A stretch of 49,813 nucleotides of DNA, taken from NCBI GenBank assembly GCA_001512965.1, contig LFRW01000055.1, positions 39,673 to 89,485 on the forward strand, in the 5' to 3' direction. This DNA is from Methanomicrobia archaeon DTU008 (GTDB taxonomy: Archaea; Thermoplasmatota; Thermoplasmata; Methanomassiliicoccales; Methanomassiliicoccaceae). The position numbers and the translations under genes were made by a program. Shown one piece after another: positions 1-8,967 of the stretch (its first letter is position 1; every line of letters starts with the position of its first letter). The notes under the pieces were generated by a model that ran no database searches, was not told the DNA's origin, and worked only from the letters and a program-made list of their open reading frames with translations.

Positions 1-248
1 TCTACAAGAAGATCCTGGCCGAAGGGACGAAGATCATCCCCATGCCCAGGGTGTTCTGCCCTAAGGGAGAGGCCGATCTTCTGGCAGGGATAAGTGACTA
101 CGAGTCCCTGACCGAAACCGACATGGAATCCGGGCTCATCCTGGAGAACAAGGACGGGACAGTCCACCTCGACCTGCGCTTCCGCACCCTGCTGGAAACA
201 ATCTGGGAGAAGGAGCTGAAGGACATCTCGACGGTCCTGTTCGAGTAG
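1..248 (+). CDS. atpE: A-type ATP synthase subunit E, C-terminal part
   Basis: The window opens inside this gene; the reading frame begins at base 3 and about 81 residues remain before a TAG stop. Subunit E forms part of the peripheral stalk that holds the catalytic A3B3 head of the A1Ao ATP synthase against the membrane sector. The visible part has the usual alternating C-terminal domain of the family (DGTVHLDLRFRTLLE, ending DISTVLF). Identity rests on this domain and on position: it is followed at once by subunits C, F, A, B and D, the standard archaeal order. The upstream part of the operon (H, I and K subunits) would lie outside the window. Confidence 0.9.
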   Translation, partial: YKKILAEGTKIIPMPRVFCPKGEADLLAGISDYESLTETDMESGLILENKDGTVHLDLRFRTLLETIWEKELKDISTVLFE

Positions 249-265
249 GATTGCTGGGTGAACAA

Positions 266-1324
266 ATGTTCAAACTAGGTCGCAACAAGGGTAACTATCC
301 GTACGCCACGGCCAGGGTCAAAGCCAAAAAGAGCCATCTACTGACCCAGGACAACTATCCCAAGTTGCTGATGATGGATCTCAATGAGATCAGCAGGTTC
401 ATGGGTGAGACCCAGTACAAGACGGAGATGGCCGAGCTGGCCGCCCGTTATGACGGGGTCAACCTCATCGAACTGGGGACCTCCCGCAACCTCGCCCGGA
501 CCTACCGGGACATCATCAGCTTCACCACTGGAGAGCTCAGGGACATAGTGGTGGCCTACCTGCGAAGGTGGGACTATCAGAACATCAAGACGATCCTGCG
601 AGGCAAGTTTTCGGGAGCATCCCTGGAGGACATCCGAGAGGACATAGTCCCCGCGGGCGACCTGAGCGAGGAATACCTACTCTCCTTGGTGGGGCTGGAC
701 GATCCCGCAGAGATCATCGATTCCCTGAAGAGGCATAACATCGACCTCCCAGAGGACATCTCAGCCCTGCTGGAGAAGGATACCAACCTGGCGCCGGTGG
801 AGGACTATCTGGACAAGGCGTACTACGCCAAGCTCCTGGCGTCCTTCAAGCCGAAGGGGAGGCCCAAGAGGCTCTTCTTCTCGTACATCGAGAGGGAGAT
901 CGATATCGTCAACCTGCGTACGCTCCTCAAGCTCAAGCAGGCCGGCCTTCCTATGGACCGGATAAAGACCTACTTCATCGAGGGTGGACATGAATTCGAC
1001 CTTAAGGAGCTGAATCGTCTGGCCTCGATCGAAACCTTCGATTCGCTCCTCGACGAGCTGAGCAAAGTGTCCTTCTATGAGGAGATCAAGGATGGTGTGG
1101 AGCAGGCCAGGCAGACCGGATCGCTTTCTGGGATCATGCTAAGCCTGCAGAAGTGGCAGGCACGCCAGTCGGAGAAGTTCTCGAACATCTACCCGCTGTC
1201 GGTCCTGCCAATAATCGACTACATAATCAGGAAGAACAATGAGGTCAACAACATCCGGATCATCGCCCGTGGAAAGGCTGCCGGAATGGACCCCGATACC
1301 ATCAACAAACTGCTGGTGATGTGA
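266..1324 (+). CDS. atpC: A-type ATP synthase subunit C
   Basis: Subunit C (the V-ATPase d homologue) caps the membrane rotor ring and couples it to the central stalk. The protein is all-helical, 352 residues, close to the family's usual length of about 350, with the typical N-terminal YPYATARVKAKKSHLL and the repeated helical-bundle pattern. I chose the ATG at 266 because GGGTG lies 5 nt upstream; an in-frame TTG at 251 would add five residues and cannot be excluded. It follows the subunit E stop by 17 nt, and its TGA overlaps the next gene's ATG (TGATG), so translation of C and F is probably coupled. Confidence 0.93.
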   Translation: MFKLGRNKGNYPYATARVKAKKSHLLTQDNYPKLLMMDLNEISRFMGETQYKTEMAELAARYDGVNLIELGTSRNLARTYRDIISFTTGELRDIVVAYLRRWDYQNIKTILRGKFSGASLEDIREDIVPAGDLSEEYLLSLVGLDDPAEIIDSLKRHNIDLPEDISALLEKDTNLAPVEDYLDKAYYAKLLASFKPKGRPKRLFFSYIEREIDIVNLRTLLKLKQAGLPMDRIKTYFIEGGHEFDLKELNRLASIETFDSLLDELSKVSFYEEIKDGVEQARQTGSLSGIMLSLQKWQARQSEKFSNIYPLSVLPIIDYIIRKNNEVNNIRIIARGKAAGMDPDTINKLLVM

Positions 1325-1629
1325 TGGAGTTCGCAGTACTGGGAAGTGAAGAATTCACGCTCGGCTTCCGCCTCGCGGGGGTCAGGAGAGTGTACACTGT
1401 GCGGCCTGAAGAGTATGAGGCCAAGCTCCTAGAGCTCACTGAGGACTCCACACTAGGCATCCTGGCTATCAACTCATCAGACCTGACCGCGGTTTCCGCC
1501 AACGTGCGTAAAAAGGCGCTGGAGAGCATCTCCCCCGTCGTCATCCAGGTGGGTGGAGAAGAAGGCGACCTAAGGGAGAAGGTTAAGAGCGCGATCGGCG
1601 TGGATCTGTACAAGTCGGAGAGGGATTAA
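1324..1629 (+). CDS. atpF: A-type ATP synthase subunit F
   Basis: Subunit F is a small Rossmann-like protein of the central stalk, bound to subunit D and regulating ATP hydrolysis. The 101-residue product starts [20 protein letters not shown], the family signature for the first strand and helix, and has the normal size. The ATG at 1324 overlaps the subunit C stop; the GTG at 1321 is an alternative one codon upstream. Only 2 nt separate its TAA from the subunit A start. Confidence 0.93.
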   Translation: MEFAVLGSEEFTLGFRLAGVRRVYTVRPEEYEAKLLELTEDSTLGILAINSSDLTAVSANVRKKALESISPVVIQVGGEEGDLREKVKSAIGVDLYKSERD

Positions 1630-1631
1630 AA

Positions 1632-3365
1632 ATGGAAAAGCACGGAACGATTTATAGGGTAGCCGGTCCCGTGGTGACCGCCACTGGTATCTCCCCCAGG
1701 ATGTACGACGTCATGCTGGTCGGGGAAGAGGGGCTGATGGGCGAGGTCATCAAGATCGACGGCGACAAGACTATCATCCAAGTTTACGAGGAGACCTCCG
1801 GGCTCAAGCCCGGCGAGAAGGTCATCGATACCCACCACCCCTTGGTGGCGGAGCTCGGACCAGGTCTCTTGAGCAGCGTGTACGACGGTATCCAGAGACC
1901 CCTTCCAGTTCTCATGGAGTCCATGGGAGATTTCATCAAGCGCGGCGTGTCGGCCAATGGGCTGGACCGCAGCAAGAAATGGAAGTTCGTGCCCGTGGTC
2001 AAGAAGGGTGACAAGGTTGAAGGGGGCGACGTCCTAGGTACCGTTCAGGAGTTTTACCTCACCCACAAGATCATGGTGCATCCAGGAATAAGTGGCACCG
2101 TGGAAGAGATCCGCGAGGGTGAGTTCACCGTAGAGGAGACCGTTGCCAAGGTCGCCGGCAAGGACATCATGATGATGCAGAAGTGGCCGGTCAGAATGGG
2201 AAGGCCGTTCGGCAAGAAGCTCTTGCCAGATATCCCTCTGATCACCGGCCAGCGTGTCCTGGACACGATGTTCCCCCTGCCAAAGGGCGGGACCGCCGCG
2301 ATCCCCGGTGCGTTCGGTACCGGGAAAACGGTCACCCAGCAGCAGCTGGCCAAGTGGTCGGACGCTGAGATTGTGGTCTACATCGGTTGCGGTGAGCGCG
2401 GCAACGAGATGACCGAGGTTCTGGCGACGTTCCCGGAGCTAGAAGACCCCAAGACTGGCGAGCCTCTGATGCAGAGGACAGTTCTCATTGCCAACACCTC
2501 CAACATGCCCGTGGCAGCCCGTGAGGCATCTGTGTACACCGGCATGACGATCGCTGAGTACTACCGTGACCAGGGCTACAACGTCTCGCTCATGGCCGAC
2601 TCCACTTCCAGATGGGCCGAGGCAATGAGGGAGATCTCATCTCGTCTAGAGGAAATGCCCGGTGAGGAAGGCTTCCCCGCATATCTGTCTGCCAGGCTGT
2701 CCGAGTTCTATGAGCGTGCTGGTCGGGTTCAGAACCGCAACGGCACAGTCGGCTCGATCTCCGTGGTCGGCGCCGTCTCTCCGCCTGGCGGTGACCTGTC
2801 CGAGCCCGTCACTCAGAACACCCTGCGTATCGTTAGGGTCTTCTGGGCTCTTGACTCCAAGCTCCGTGAGAGGAGGCACTTCCCAACCATTAACTGGCTG
2901 ACCTCTTATTCGCTATACACCACCGGTCTCAATGGCTGGTACAAGGAGAACGTGGCCGACGACTTCCCTGCCTTGAGACAGTGGGCCATGGAGATCTTGC
3001 AGCGCGAGTCGGAATTGCAGGAGATCGTCCAGCTGGTCGGCTCTGACGCCCTGCCGGACGAGCAGAAGATGACCCTCGAGGTCGCCAGAATGATCCGTGA
3101 GATCTTCCTGCAGCAGAACGCCTACCACAAGGTCGACACCTACTGCCCTCTGCCTAGGCAGTACACCATGCTGAAGGTCATCAAGAAGTTCGCTGACCTA
3201 TCGATAAGGGCCGTCGAGGGCGGAGTGGCGGTCGACGACATCGTCGCCATGCCCATCCGCAACAGGCTGGCCAAGTCCAAGTATGAAGAGACGATCGACA
3301 GCGAACTGGAAGCGATCGATAAGGAGATGGCCGAAGCGTTCGATTCACTGGGGGGTAAGGCATGA
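1632..3365 (+). CDS. atpA: A-type ATP synthase catalytic subunit A
   Basis: This is the catalytic nucleotide-binding subunit of the A1 head; three copies alternate with subunit B and make or hydrolyse ATP on the cytoplasmic side. The 577-residue protein has the N-terminal beta barrel, the A-type insert around residues 110-190, and the A-subunit P-loop GAFGTGKT near residue 226. GCGERGNEM and [18 protein letters not shown] follow, then the C-terminal helical domain. No intein is present, although this gene hosts inteins in some archaea. The final ATGA overlaps the subunit B start by 4 nt. Confidence 0.98.
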   Translation: MEKHGTIYRVAGPVVTATGISPRMYDVMLVGEEGLMGEVIKIDGDKTIIQVYEETSGLKPGEKVIDTHHPLVAELGPGLLSSVYDGIQRPLPVLMESMGDFIKRGVSANGLDRSKKWKFVPVVKKGDKVEGGDVLGTVQEFYLTHKIMVHPGISGTVEEIREGEFTVEETVAKVAGKDIMMMQKWPVRMGRPFGKKLLPDIPLITGQRVLDTMFPLPKGGTAAIPGAFGTGKTVTQQQLAKWSDAEIVVYIGCGERGNEMTEVLATFPELEDPKTGEPLMQRTVLIANTSNMPVAAREASVYTGMTIAEYYRDQGYNVSLMADSTSRWAEAMREISSRLEEMPGEEGFPAYLSARLSEFYERAGRVQNRNGTVGSISVVGAVSPPGGDLSEPVTQNTLRIVRVFWALDSKLRERRHFPTINWLTSYSLYTTGLNGWYKENVADDFPALRQWAMEILQRESELQEIVQLVGSDALPDEQKMTLEVARMIREIFLQQNAYHKVDTYCPLPRQYTMLKVIKKFADLSIRAVEGGVAVDDIVAMPIRNRLAKSKYEETIDSELEAIDKEMAEAFDSLGGKA

Positions 3366-4753
3366 GCATCGCATCCAAAGAGTATCGCACCATCACCCAG
3401 ATCGCCGGTCCTCTTGTCTTCGTTGAGAAGACCGAGCCCATCGGCTACAACGAGCTTGCCACCGTGACCATGCCCGACGGAACCCAGAAGAGGGGGCAGG
3501 TGCTTGACACCTCCGAAGATTTCGTGGTCATTCAGGTGTTCGAGGGTACCACTGGCATCGAGAAGGCTGCCGGGGTCAAGTTCCTCGGAGAGACAATGAA
3601 GATGCCGGTGTCCAGGGACATGCTGGGCAGGATCCTGAGCGGAGCAGGCGAGCCTATCGACGGCGGCCCCGCCATCACCCCGGAGAAAAGGCTGGACATC
3701 AGCGGTGCAGCCATCAACCCGTGGGCCCGCGCAGAACCGAAGGAGTTCATCCAGACCGGTATTTCCACCATCGACGGCATGAACACCCTGGTCAGGGGTC
3801 AGAAGCTCCCGATCTTCTCCAGCAGCGGTCTGCCTCACAACGATATCGCTCTGCAGATCGCAAGGCAGGCAAAGGTGCGCGGCTCCGAAGAGGAGTTCGC
3901 CGTGGTCTTCGCCGCCATGGGCATCACCGCCGAGGAAGCCCAGTACTTCATGTCCGACTTCGAAAGGACCGGGGCGCTGAAGCGTGCGGTCGTGTTCATG
4001 AACCTGGCCGATGACCCTGCCATCGAGAGGATCCTGACGCCCAAGCTGGCGCTGACCACTGCCGAGTACCTCGCCTTCGAGCTGGACATGCACGTCCTGG
4101 TCATTCTGACCGATATCACCAACTATTGTGAGGCGCTCAGGCAGATCGGTGCGGCCAGGGAGGAAGTGCCTGGAAGGCGTGGCTATCCAGGGTACATGTA
4201 CACCGACCTGGCGACCATGTACGAGCGTGCCGGCAGGATCAAGGGAAAGAAGGGAAGCATCACCCAGATCCCGATCCTGACCATGCCTGGTGACGACATC
4301 ACCCACCCGATCCCGGACCTGACCGGATACATCACCGAGGGGCAGATCGTCACCTCCCGTGAGCTGCACCGCGCAGGTATCTACCCGCCGATCAACGTGA
4401 GCGCGTCCCTGTCTAGGCTGATGAACGCCGGTATCGGTCCAGGGCTCACCCGTGAGGACCACAAGGCGATCTCCGACCAGCTCTATGCAGCATACGCCGA
4501 GGGTAAGGACCTTCGTGGCCTGGTAGCAATCGTCGGAAAGGACGCTCTGTCCGAGAGGGACAAGCAGTTCCTCGACTTCGCCGACGCCTTCGAGGACAAG
4601 TTCGTCCGCCAGGGCACCGACGAGGACCGCGACATCGAGACCACTCTCGACATCGCCTGGGAGCTTGTGGCAAAACTGCCCATCAACCAACTGTCTAGGA
4701 TCGACCGGAAGTACATCGAGAAGTACCACCCGGAATACCGCAAGAGTGAGTGA
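3362..4753 (+). CDS. atpB: A-type ATP synthase subunit B
   Basis: Subunit B is the non-catalytic nucleotide-binding partner of subunit A in the hexameric head. The 463-residue protein has the family hallmarks: [10 protein letters not shown], the degenerate P-loop region [43 protein letters not shown] and [18 protein letters not shown]. The lack of a canonical GxxxxGKT is normal for B subunits. The start overlaps the subunit A stop (ATGA), and its stop lies next to the subunit D start. A 529-codon reading frame on the opposite strand is a G+C-driven shadow. Confidence 0.98.
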   Translation: MSIASKEYRTITQIAGPLVFVEKTEPIGYNELATVTMPDGTQKRGQVLDTSEDFVVIQVFEGTTGIEKAAGVKFLGETMKMPVSRDMLGRILSGAGEPIDGGPAITPEKRLDISGAAINPWARAEPKEFIQTGISTIDGMNTLVRGQKLPIFSSSGLPHNDIALQIARQAKVRGSEEEFAVVFAAMGITAEEAQYFMSDFERTGALKRAVVFMNLADDPAIERILTPKLALTTAEYLAFELDMHVLVILTDITNYCEALRQIGAAREEVPGRRGYPGYMYTDLATMYERAGRIKGKKGSITQIPILTMPGDDITHPIPDLTGYITEGQIVTSRELHRAGIYPPINVSASLSRLMNAGIGPGLTREDHKAISDQLYAAYAEGKDLRGLVAIVGKDALSERDKQFLDFADAFEDKFVRQGTDEDRDIETTLDIAWELVAKLPINQLSRIDRKYIEKYHPEYRKSE

Positions 4754-4755
4754 AG

Positions 4756-5394
4756 ATGGCCCCCCAGGATGTGAAGCCCACCCGTTCCGAGCTTCTGGAG
4801 ATCAAGAAGCGGATCAAGCTTACGCAGTCAGGCTACAAGATCTTGAAGATGAAGAGGGACGGGCTGATCCTGGAGTTCTTCAAGATCCTGGAGCAGGCCA
4901 AGCAGGTCCGCGACAAGATCCAGAAGGACTACGACGATGCCATGGAGAAGGCAGCCATCGCCGAGGCCGTGGACGGCGCCATCGCTGTCCGCTCGGCAGC
5001 CTTCGCCCGGCAGAGTCATCCCGAGATCAGTCTCCGCTCCAAGAACCTGATGGGCATCGTGGTTCCGCAGATCGACGCCACTCTCGTGAAGAGCACCGTG
5101 GATCAGCGTGGTTATGGTGTCATCGGCACCTCCACCTATATCGATGAGGCCACCGCGGCCTTTGAGAAGCTGGTGGAGACCATGGTACAGGCCGCTGAGA
5201 TCGAAACCACAATGAAGAAACTGCTCGACGAAATCGAGAAGACCAAGCGCCGCGTGAACGCTTTGGAATACAAGGTCATTCCCGAGCTCAAGGAGGCCGA
5301 GACCTTCATCACACTGCGCCTGGAAGAGATGGAAAGGGACAACACCTTCCGTCTCAAGCGCGTCAAGGACAAGGCGGCCGCCAAGACCGCGTGA
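4756..5394 (+). CDS. atpD: A-type ATP synthase subunit D
   Basis: Subunit D is the central rotor shaft (equivalent in role to bacterial gamma), a long antiparallel coiled coil inside the A3B3 head. The 212-residue product begins MAPQDVKPTRSELLEIKKRI, matching the family opening, and is rich in heptad-like helices throughout. I prefer the ATG at 4756, which has GTGA close upstream; a GTG at 4750 overlapping the subunit B stop would add two residues. It is the last gene of the ATP synthase operon and is followed by a strong hairpin and T-run. Confidence 0.95.
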   Translation: MAPQDVKPTRSELLEIKKRIKLTQSGYKILKMKRDGLILEFFKILEQAKQVRDKIQKDYDDAMEKAAIAEAVDGAIAVRSAAFARQSHPEISLRSKNLMGIVVPQIDATLVKSTVDQRGYGVIGTSTYIDEATAAFEKLVETMVQAAEIETTMKKLLDEIEKTKRRVNALEYKVIPELKEAETFITLRLEEMERDNTFRLKRVKDKAAAKTA

Positions 5395-5403
5395 TCGGAC
5401 AAA

Positions 5404-5444
5404 CCCCGCCTCCGCAAGGGGGTGGGGGAAACCCTCAATTTTTT
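5404..5444 (+). terminator. Terminator of the ATP synthase operon
   Basis: A 10-bp stem (CCCCGCCTCC paired with GGGGGTGGGG, two G-U pairs) closes on a GCAA tetraloop at 5404-5427, and a run of six T follows at 5439-5444. It lies 9 nt after the subunit D stop. A strong hairpin with a GNRA loop plus T-run is unusually bacterial-looking for an archaeon, where T-runs alone often suffice. Confidence 0.75.
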
Positions 5445-5459
5445 CCATCATTTCATTTT

Positions 5460-5621
5460 ATGGGAAGTGAGAACATATCCCTGCTCGACAAGCTCATCGC
5501 CATCTTCGATCCGCACACGAAGGAGGGGCGAATCAACATTTTCAGGCTGGCCTGGATAGTGGGGTTGTTCATGCTCGTGCTGGGCTATCTGATAATAATT
5601 TTCATCCTCTTCTTTACGTAG
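5460..5621 (+). CDS. Small single-pass membrane protein, unknown function
   Basis: A 53-residue protein: a charged N-terminal third (about residues 1-27, with DKLIAIFDPHTKEGR) followed by one strongly hydrophobic helix (LAWIVGLFMLVLGYLIIIFILFF) running almost to the C-terminus. I chose ATG 5460 because the longer frame from 5391 would read through the ATP synthase terminator hairpin. No clear ribosome site is visible, so it may be leaderless or read from transcripts that pass the terminator. It ends in TAG. I do not recognise the family; small membrane proteins after ATP synthase operons could be assembly factors, but that is speculation. Confidence 0.6.
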   Translation: MGSENISLLDKLIAIFDPHTKEGRINIFRLAWIVGLFMLVLGYLIIIFILFFT

Positions 5622-5737
5622 CGTCCGCCGCAGGATCGAACGCCCTTATAATACCAATATGGAACGATCGGTCAACAATCTGTGGCCGCAATTTCCCCAG
5701 CGTCTCAGGCTCAAGAGCCCTCTTTAGATCTATGGAT

Positions 5738-5773
5738 TATATAAATATAAAACAAACGGGCGCATATAATATA
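5738..5773 (+). promoter_or_regulatory. Two TATA-like boxes upstream of the archaellin gene
   Basis: TATATAAAT at 5738-5746 and ATATAATATA at 5764-5773 are both good archaeal TATA boxes. The second is about 40 nt ahead of the archaellin ATG at 5810, which would give a leader of roughly 15 nt that includes the GGGGGAAG ribosome site at 5799-5806. The stretch is much richer in A+T than its surroundings. Confidence 0.6.
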
Positions 5774-5809
5774 TTCAGATTTCGATTCATTTCGCATTGG
5801 GGGAAGTTG

Positions 5810-7030
5810 ATGAGTCCATACATTAGACGAAGTGATCGCCGTGCAGAGATGGGTGTTGGAACGATGATAATTTTCATCGCAATGGTCCTCGTCGCATCCG
5901 TCGCTGCATCCGTGCTGATCGGAACGGCCAATCAGTTGCGCGAACAGGCCACCCAGACAGGTGTTGATGCGATCAACGGCGTGGCAACAGGGATAGACCT
6001 GAAATATGCCACCGCTCACGTCTCTGGAGGTACAACGGTAGGGTCGTTGATGGTGACCCAGGGCACAGCGATCGATGGCATCATGACGATCACCTTAGAT
6101 GGTGAAGAACTTCAATTAGAGGTCGAAAGCTCCGACTCGAAAGAACAGATCGCCCAGAAGATCCGGGACTCGGCCACGGCTCTCGGCACCTGGGTGGCTA
6201 GTGGCGAGGATTGCTATGTAGACCTCATCTCGACCACTCCTGGAATTAGGGACGGCGACTTCGACGTCACCTACCTTGGCCTGACAGATGTACTTGGTGA
6301 AGTCACGCTGGTGCAAGGGGGAACAGGAGAATCCAAGAAAACGTATCGCTTGAGCGTGACGCAGGGCTCTACATCCTCGGGTGAAATAGCGGTGAGGACC
6401 TGTCATGATGCCGATGGAGAATCGCCAGATGTGATAGTGATAGCCATCGAGGAGGAAGCAAATGCTCAGGCGGTGGCCAAGAGCATCGCAGAGCAGGAAT
6501 ATCGGGATTGGAAAGTTACTCTTGATGGAACTGAAGTCACCTTCGAGGCCAAAGAATCTGGCGATGTCTCTGCAGAGTTGCAGTTCATCACCATAATGGA
6601 CGCTGTGATCGGATTCTTCGATCAGTATGTTGATTCAGATGGCCGTATCGACTATATTGACCTGTACATCTAGTTGCAGCACGGGAGTCCCAGCGTAAAC
6701 CTGGACAACATGGTCATAGAGATGTATTGCGAAGGCAGCATCTATGGCCCCCTGTATTTCAGTGAAGGTCGACATGTGTGCGAGCCTCAGGAGTTCGCCG
6801 TGGACCGTATCATGGCCGTATCGAAAAGCCCCTGGATGGAGGGAGCGCATATCCTTGGTCCAAGCGATCTCGTTCGCATAAGGATAGGAAATGAGGCCTC
6901 ATACGACCTGAATCTCAAGGCAGGCTCCGATCTGCAGATAATCTTGAATACGCCGGTAGGCGAGCCCCTGAGGATCAGGATCCCGATCCCCGAATGCGTC
7001 TGGCCAGGTCAGACCATGCCGGTGCGATGA
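5810..7030 (+). CDS. Archaellin (flagellin) with one in-frame TAG codon
   Basis: A filament subunit of the archaellum, exported through a class III leader. From ATG 5810 (GGGGGAAG upstream) the leader RRSDRRAEMGVGTM is followed by a hydrophobic helix, IFIAMVLVASVAASVLIGTA; peptidase cleavage would fall before MGVGT. Residues 82-157 and 183-260 look like two related inserted domains, each opening VTQG. TAG at 6671-6673 (codon 288) interrupts the frame. The same frame then runs 118 more codons to a TGA, and this part looks like the archaellin C-terminal beta domain (GSPSVNLDNMVIEM, then LGPSDLVRIRI). With the TAG read, the product is 406 residues, including five cysteines unusual for archaellin. 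Either the gene is a recent nonsense pseudogene, or the TAG is read through (for instance as pyrrolysine). No other archaellum gene is in the window. Confidence 0.75.
6671..6673 (+). other. In-frame amber codon inside archaellin
   Basis: TAG lies in the frame of the archaellin gene between LYI and LQHGSPSVNL. At this point archaellins normally continue with a strand such as YVKL followed by GS, so the stop seems to replace one ordinary residue; AAG (Lys) or CAG (Gln) would become TAG by one base change. No second stop or frameshift occurs up to the TGA at 7028-7030. The TAG itself is read directly from the sequence; whether it is decoded is unknown. Confidence 0.7.
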
Positions 7031-7035
7031 CGTCC

Positions 7036-8478
7036 TCAGTTGAAATCCATCATGTCGATGGTGCCGGTGCCTAGGTGCACGACGGGCATGATGGCGGGAG
7101 CGGGATGGAAGTTGTGCATGCGCTGGAAGGGCGTCTGGGCCTGCCAGGTCGATGCACAGATGACCTTGACTCCGCGATAGTCAAGGAATCCCGCTCCATG
7201 AACATGCCCCGCTACGAAGATGTCAGGGACGTCTTCGATGACCAAGTGGTCCTCCTTCTCCGGCGCCAGGGGGGTCTTCATGCCATAGATGGGAGCGAGG
7301 TGGCGGCGCTTCAACATCTCCTTCATCGCTTCGAGAGGAGTTTCGTAGCTGAGCCCCTGGACGGTACTGACCCAATCGTCGATGCTCCTTCCATGGTATG
7401 TCAGTATCCTCCTCCCCTCTATCTCCAGCTGGCATGGATTTCCGACGAACAACACCGACGAGTCGAACATCTCGGTGAGCCGCTTGGAGAAGGTAGGCTG
7501 CGGCTCGGCCGGCCTGACCGCGTCGTGGTTCCCCGGCTGGGCCACGACCCTGATGTTGTCGGGAAGCTCCTTCAACATCTCAGCCAAGGCCTTGTACTGC
7601 TGAAAGACGTCCTCGATGTCGAGCTCATCTTCCTGTCCTGGGAAGACCCCGATCCCGTCGACCACGTCCCCAGGGAGTATGAGATATTGTATCTCGTCCC
7701 TTCCATCGGTCTTGAGCCAGTGCACCATGTTCTTCCATTGTCGATAAAGGAAGGTGTTGCTGCCCACATGAACATCGGAAAGGAAACCTATCTTGGAGGA
7801 TGAATCGGAGGGGCGCATCCCGGCGCCACGCAGTGGGATGTCTGGGCGGACGAGCTCGTTCATGACGACCAGGTCTCCCTTCTGCGACGTCTTTCCCACT
7901 ATGCCGATGACCTCGTCGGGAACTATACACTCGTTGATGAGCGGCGAGTCCCTTGTTATGAGGACCGGACATCGTCCCTCATCGTCCTCTACCTCGAGCA
8001 GTTTGTGGCCGTTCTTGGTGGTCCTGACCTCATTGACCATCACCACCATCCTGACATCCCTGGTCATGCGAAGTGCGCGGGGGACCGAAAGGCATCCGAC
8101 CAGTTCCCGGCGGCGGGCCAGCATGGCCTTGATCTTGTTATATCTGTCATTGAAGTAGCGGGAGAAGTCGTTGATGCTGCCCTCGCAGCATGAGTTCCCG
8201 GTTATATCCTTGATCACCTTGATCTCGCCCACATCATGGCGCAAGGGGGCTGGCGACGGCAACTGTTCGATAAGGGCCTCCACGGCCTGATGCGCCTCTG
8301 CGGCCGGGGCAGCTGCCTGAAGGTCATCAAGGGTAAGGATCAGTGGTTGCTGCACCATTGTGGCCAGGGCTGCCCTGGTAAACCCCAACGGGTCCTCCTT
8401 GGAAAGGATGAACCTGGCTGCATCGGGCTCCAGTAGAACGCCTTCCTCGGCCAGTATTTCAAGGACCTCATCCCTCAT
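7036..8478 (-). CDS. polB: DNA polymerase D small subunit (DP1)
   Basis: DP1 is the 3'-5' exonuclease (proofreading) subunit of archaeal replicative polymerase D; the large DP2 subunit is not in the window. The 480-residue protein has an N-terminal helical region, an OB-fold near residues 110-200 and a C-terminal calcineurin-like phosphoesterase domain. The metal-binding motifs are all intact: SDVHVGS (near residue 235), GDVVDGIG, PGNHDAVR, YHGRSIDDW and GHVHGAG. The ATG at 8478 has a TATA box about 30 nt upstream, implying a very short leader. It faces the archaellin gene with only 5 nt between stop codons. Confidence 0.95.
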   Translation of the reverse strand: MRDEVLEILAEEGVLLEPDAARFILSKEDPLGFTRAALATMVQQPLILTLDDLQAAAPAAEAHQAVEALIEQLPSPAPLRHDVGEIKVIKDITGNSCCEGSINDFSRYFNDRYNKIKAMLARRRELVGCLSVPRALRMTRDVRMVVMVNEVRTTKNGHKLLEVEDDEGRCPVLITRDSPLINECIVPDEVIGIVGKTSQKGDLVVMNELVRPDIPLRGAGMRPSDSSSKIGFLSDVHVGSNTFLYRQWKNMVHWLKTDGRDEIQYLILPGDVVDGIGVFPGQEDELDIEDVFQQYKALAEMLKELPDNIRVVAQPGNHDAVRPAEPQPTFSKRLTEMFDSSVLFVGNPCQLEIEGRRILTYHGRSIDDWVSTVQGLSYETPLEAMKEMLKRRHLAPIYGMKTPLAPEKEDHLVIEDVPDIFVAGHVHGAGFLDYRGVKVICASTWQAQTPFQRMHNFHPAPAIMPVVHLGTGTIDMMDFN

Positions 8479-8508
8479 GCTACCCCGGCGAGGATATGTC
8501 CGAACGGT

Positions 8509-8568
8509 CTATAAATCCGGCGGTATGGTTCCCCCGAGCTGAGCCGCATGATTGCGTCAATTAAATAC
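8509..8568. promoter_or_regulatory. Divergent promoter between DP1 and COG1325 genes
   Basis: CTATAAAT at 8509-8516 is a leftward TATA box about 30 nt from the DP1 ATG. TTAAATAC around 8561-8568 is a rightward TATA box 22 nt from ATG 8590. Both spacings predict short or absent 5' leaders. Confidence 0.55.
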
Positions 8569-8589
8569 CCGCGACACCGATTAAGGCTC

Positions 8590-8967
8590 ATGCATATTGT
8601 GGCCAGGGCTGCTTGCTTTCCTACAGAGGACCGGGAAAAGGTGAGGAGGGCGCTGCTCAATCTGTTTCCCGAGGGGGAGGTGGAGGAACACGAGGACGTC
8701 ATCATCGTCCGCACCGAGTCAGGTGAAAGGCTCCGACAGCTCATCATCGATCATCACATCAGGGACACCGCACGCTCCATGATGCTCTGCGGCCGCTCCG
8801 GGCGCGTCAGCTCGTTCAAGCTGAACAAGCAGGTCGCCTACGTCAACAAGATATCCTTCGTGGAAGGGAGCCCTGCTCTGGGCGCGATAGACATAGAGGT
8901 CGAGGACGAGGACATCGATGCGGCGATTGATTACCTGGCCGAGAGCACCGTGGAGGTCAGGCAATGA
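8590..8967 (+). CDS. RNA-binding protein, COG1325 family (predicted exosome partner)
   Basis: The 125-residue product opens MHIVARAACFPTEDREKVRRAL, the signature of the archaeal COG1325/DUF54 family of predicted RNA-binding proteins, often linked to exosome genes. Its exact role is not established. I chose the ATG at 8590 because the family starts there and because the upstream TATA box at about 8561 fits a leaderless transcript; the longer frame from 8548 would begin inside the promoter. Its TGA overlaps the next ATG by 4 nt (ATGA), so the two genes form a small operon. No exosome gene is next to it here. Confidence 0.8.
   Translation: MHIVARAACFPTEDREKVRRALLNLFPEGEVEEHEDVIIVRTESGERLRQLIIDHHIRDTARSMMLCGRSGRVSSFKLNKQVAYVNKISFVEGSPALGAIDIEVEDEDIDAAIDYLAESTVEVRQ

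Noticed and set aside
3140-4729. 529-codon ORF on the minus strand
   Set aside because: It lies antisense to the certain ATP synthase subunit B gene, has no domain pattern and is explained by high G+C codon bias. The same holds for the long frames at 15478-16626 and 32844-34529.
6674-7030. Separate 118-residue gene downstream of archaellin
   Set aside because: It has no promoter, ribosome site or start other than the TTG right after TAG, keeps the archaellin frame and reads as the archaellin C-terminal domain.
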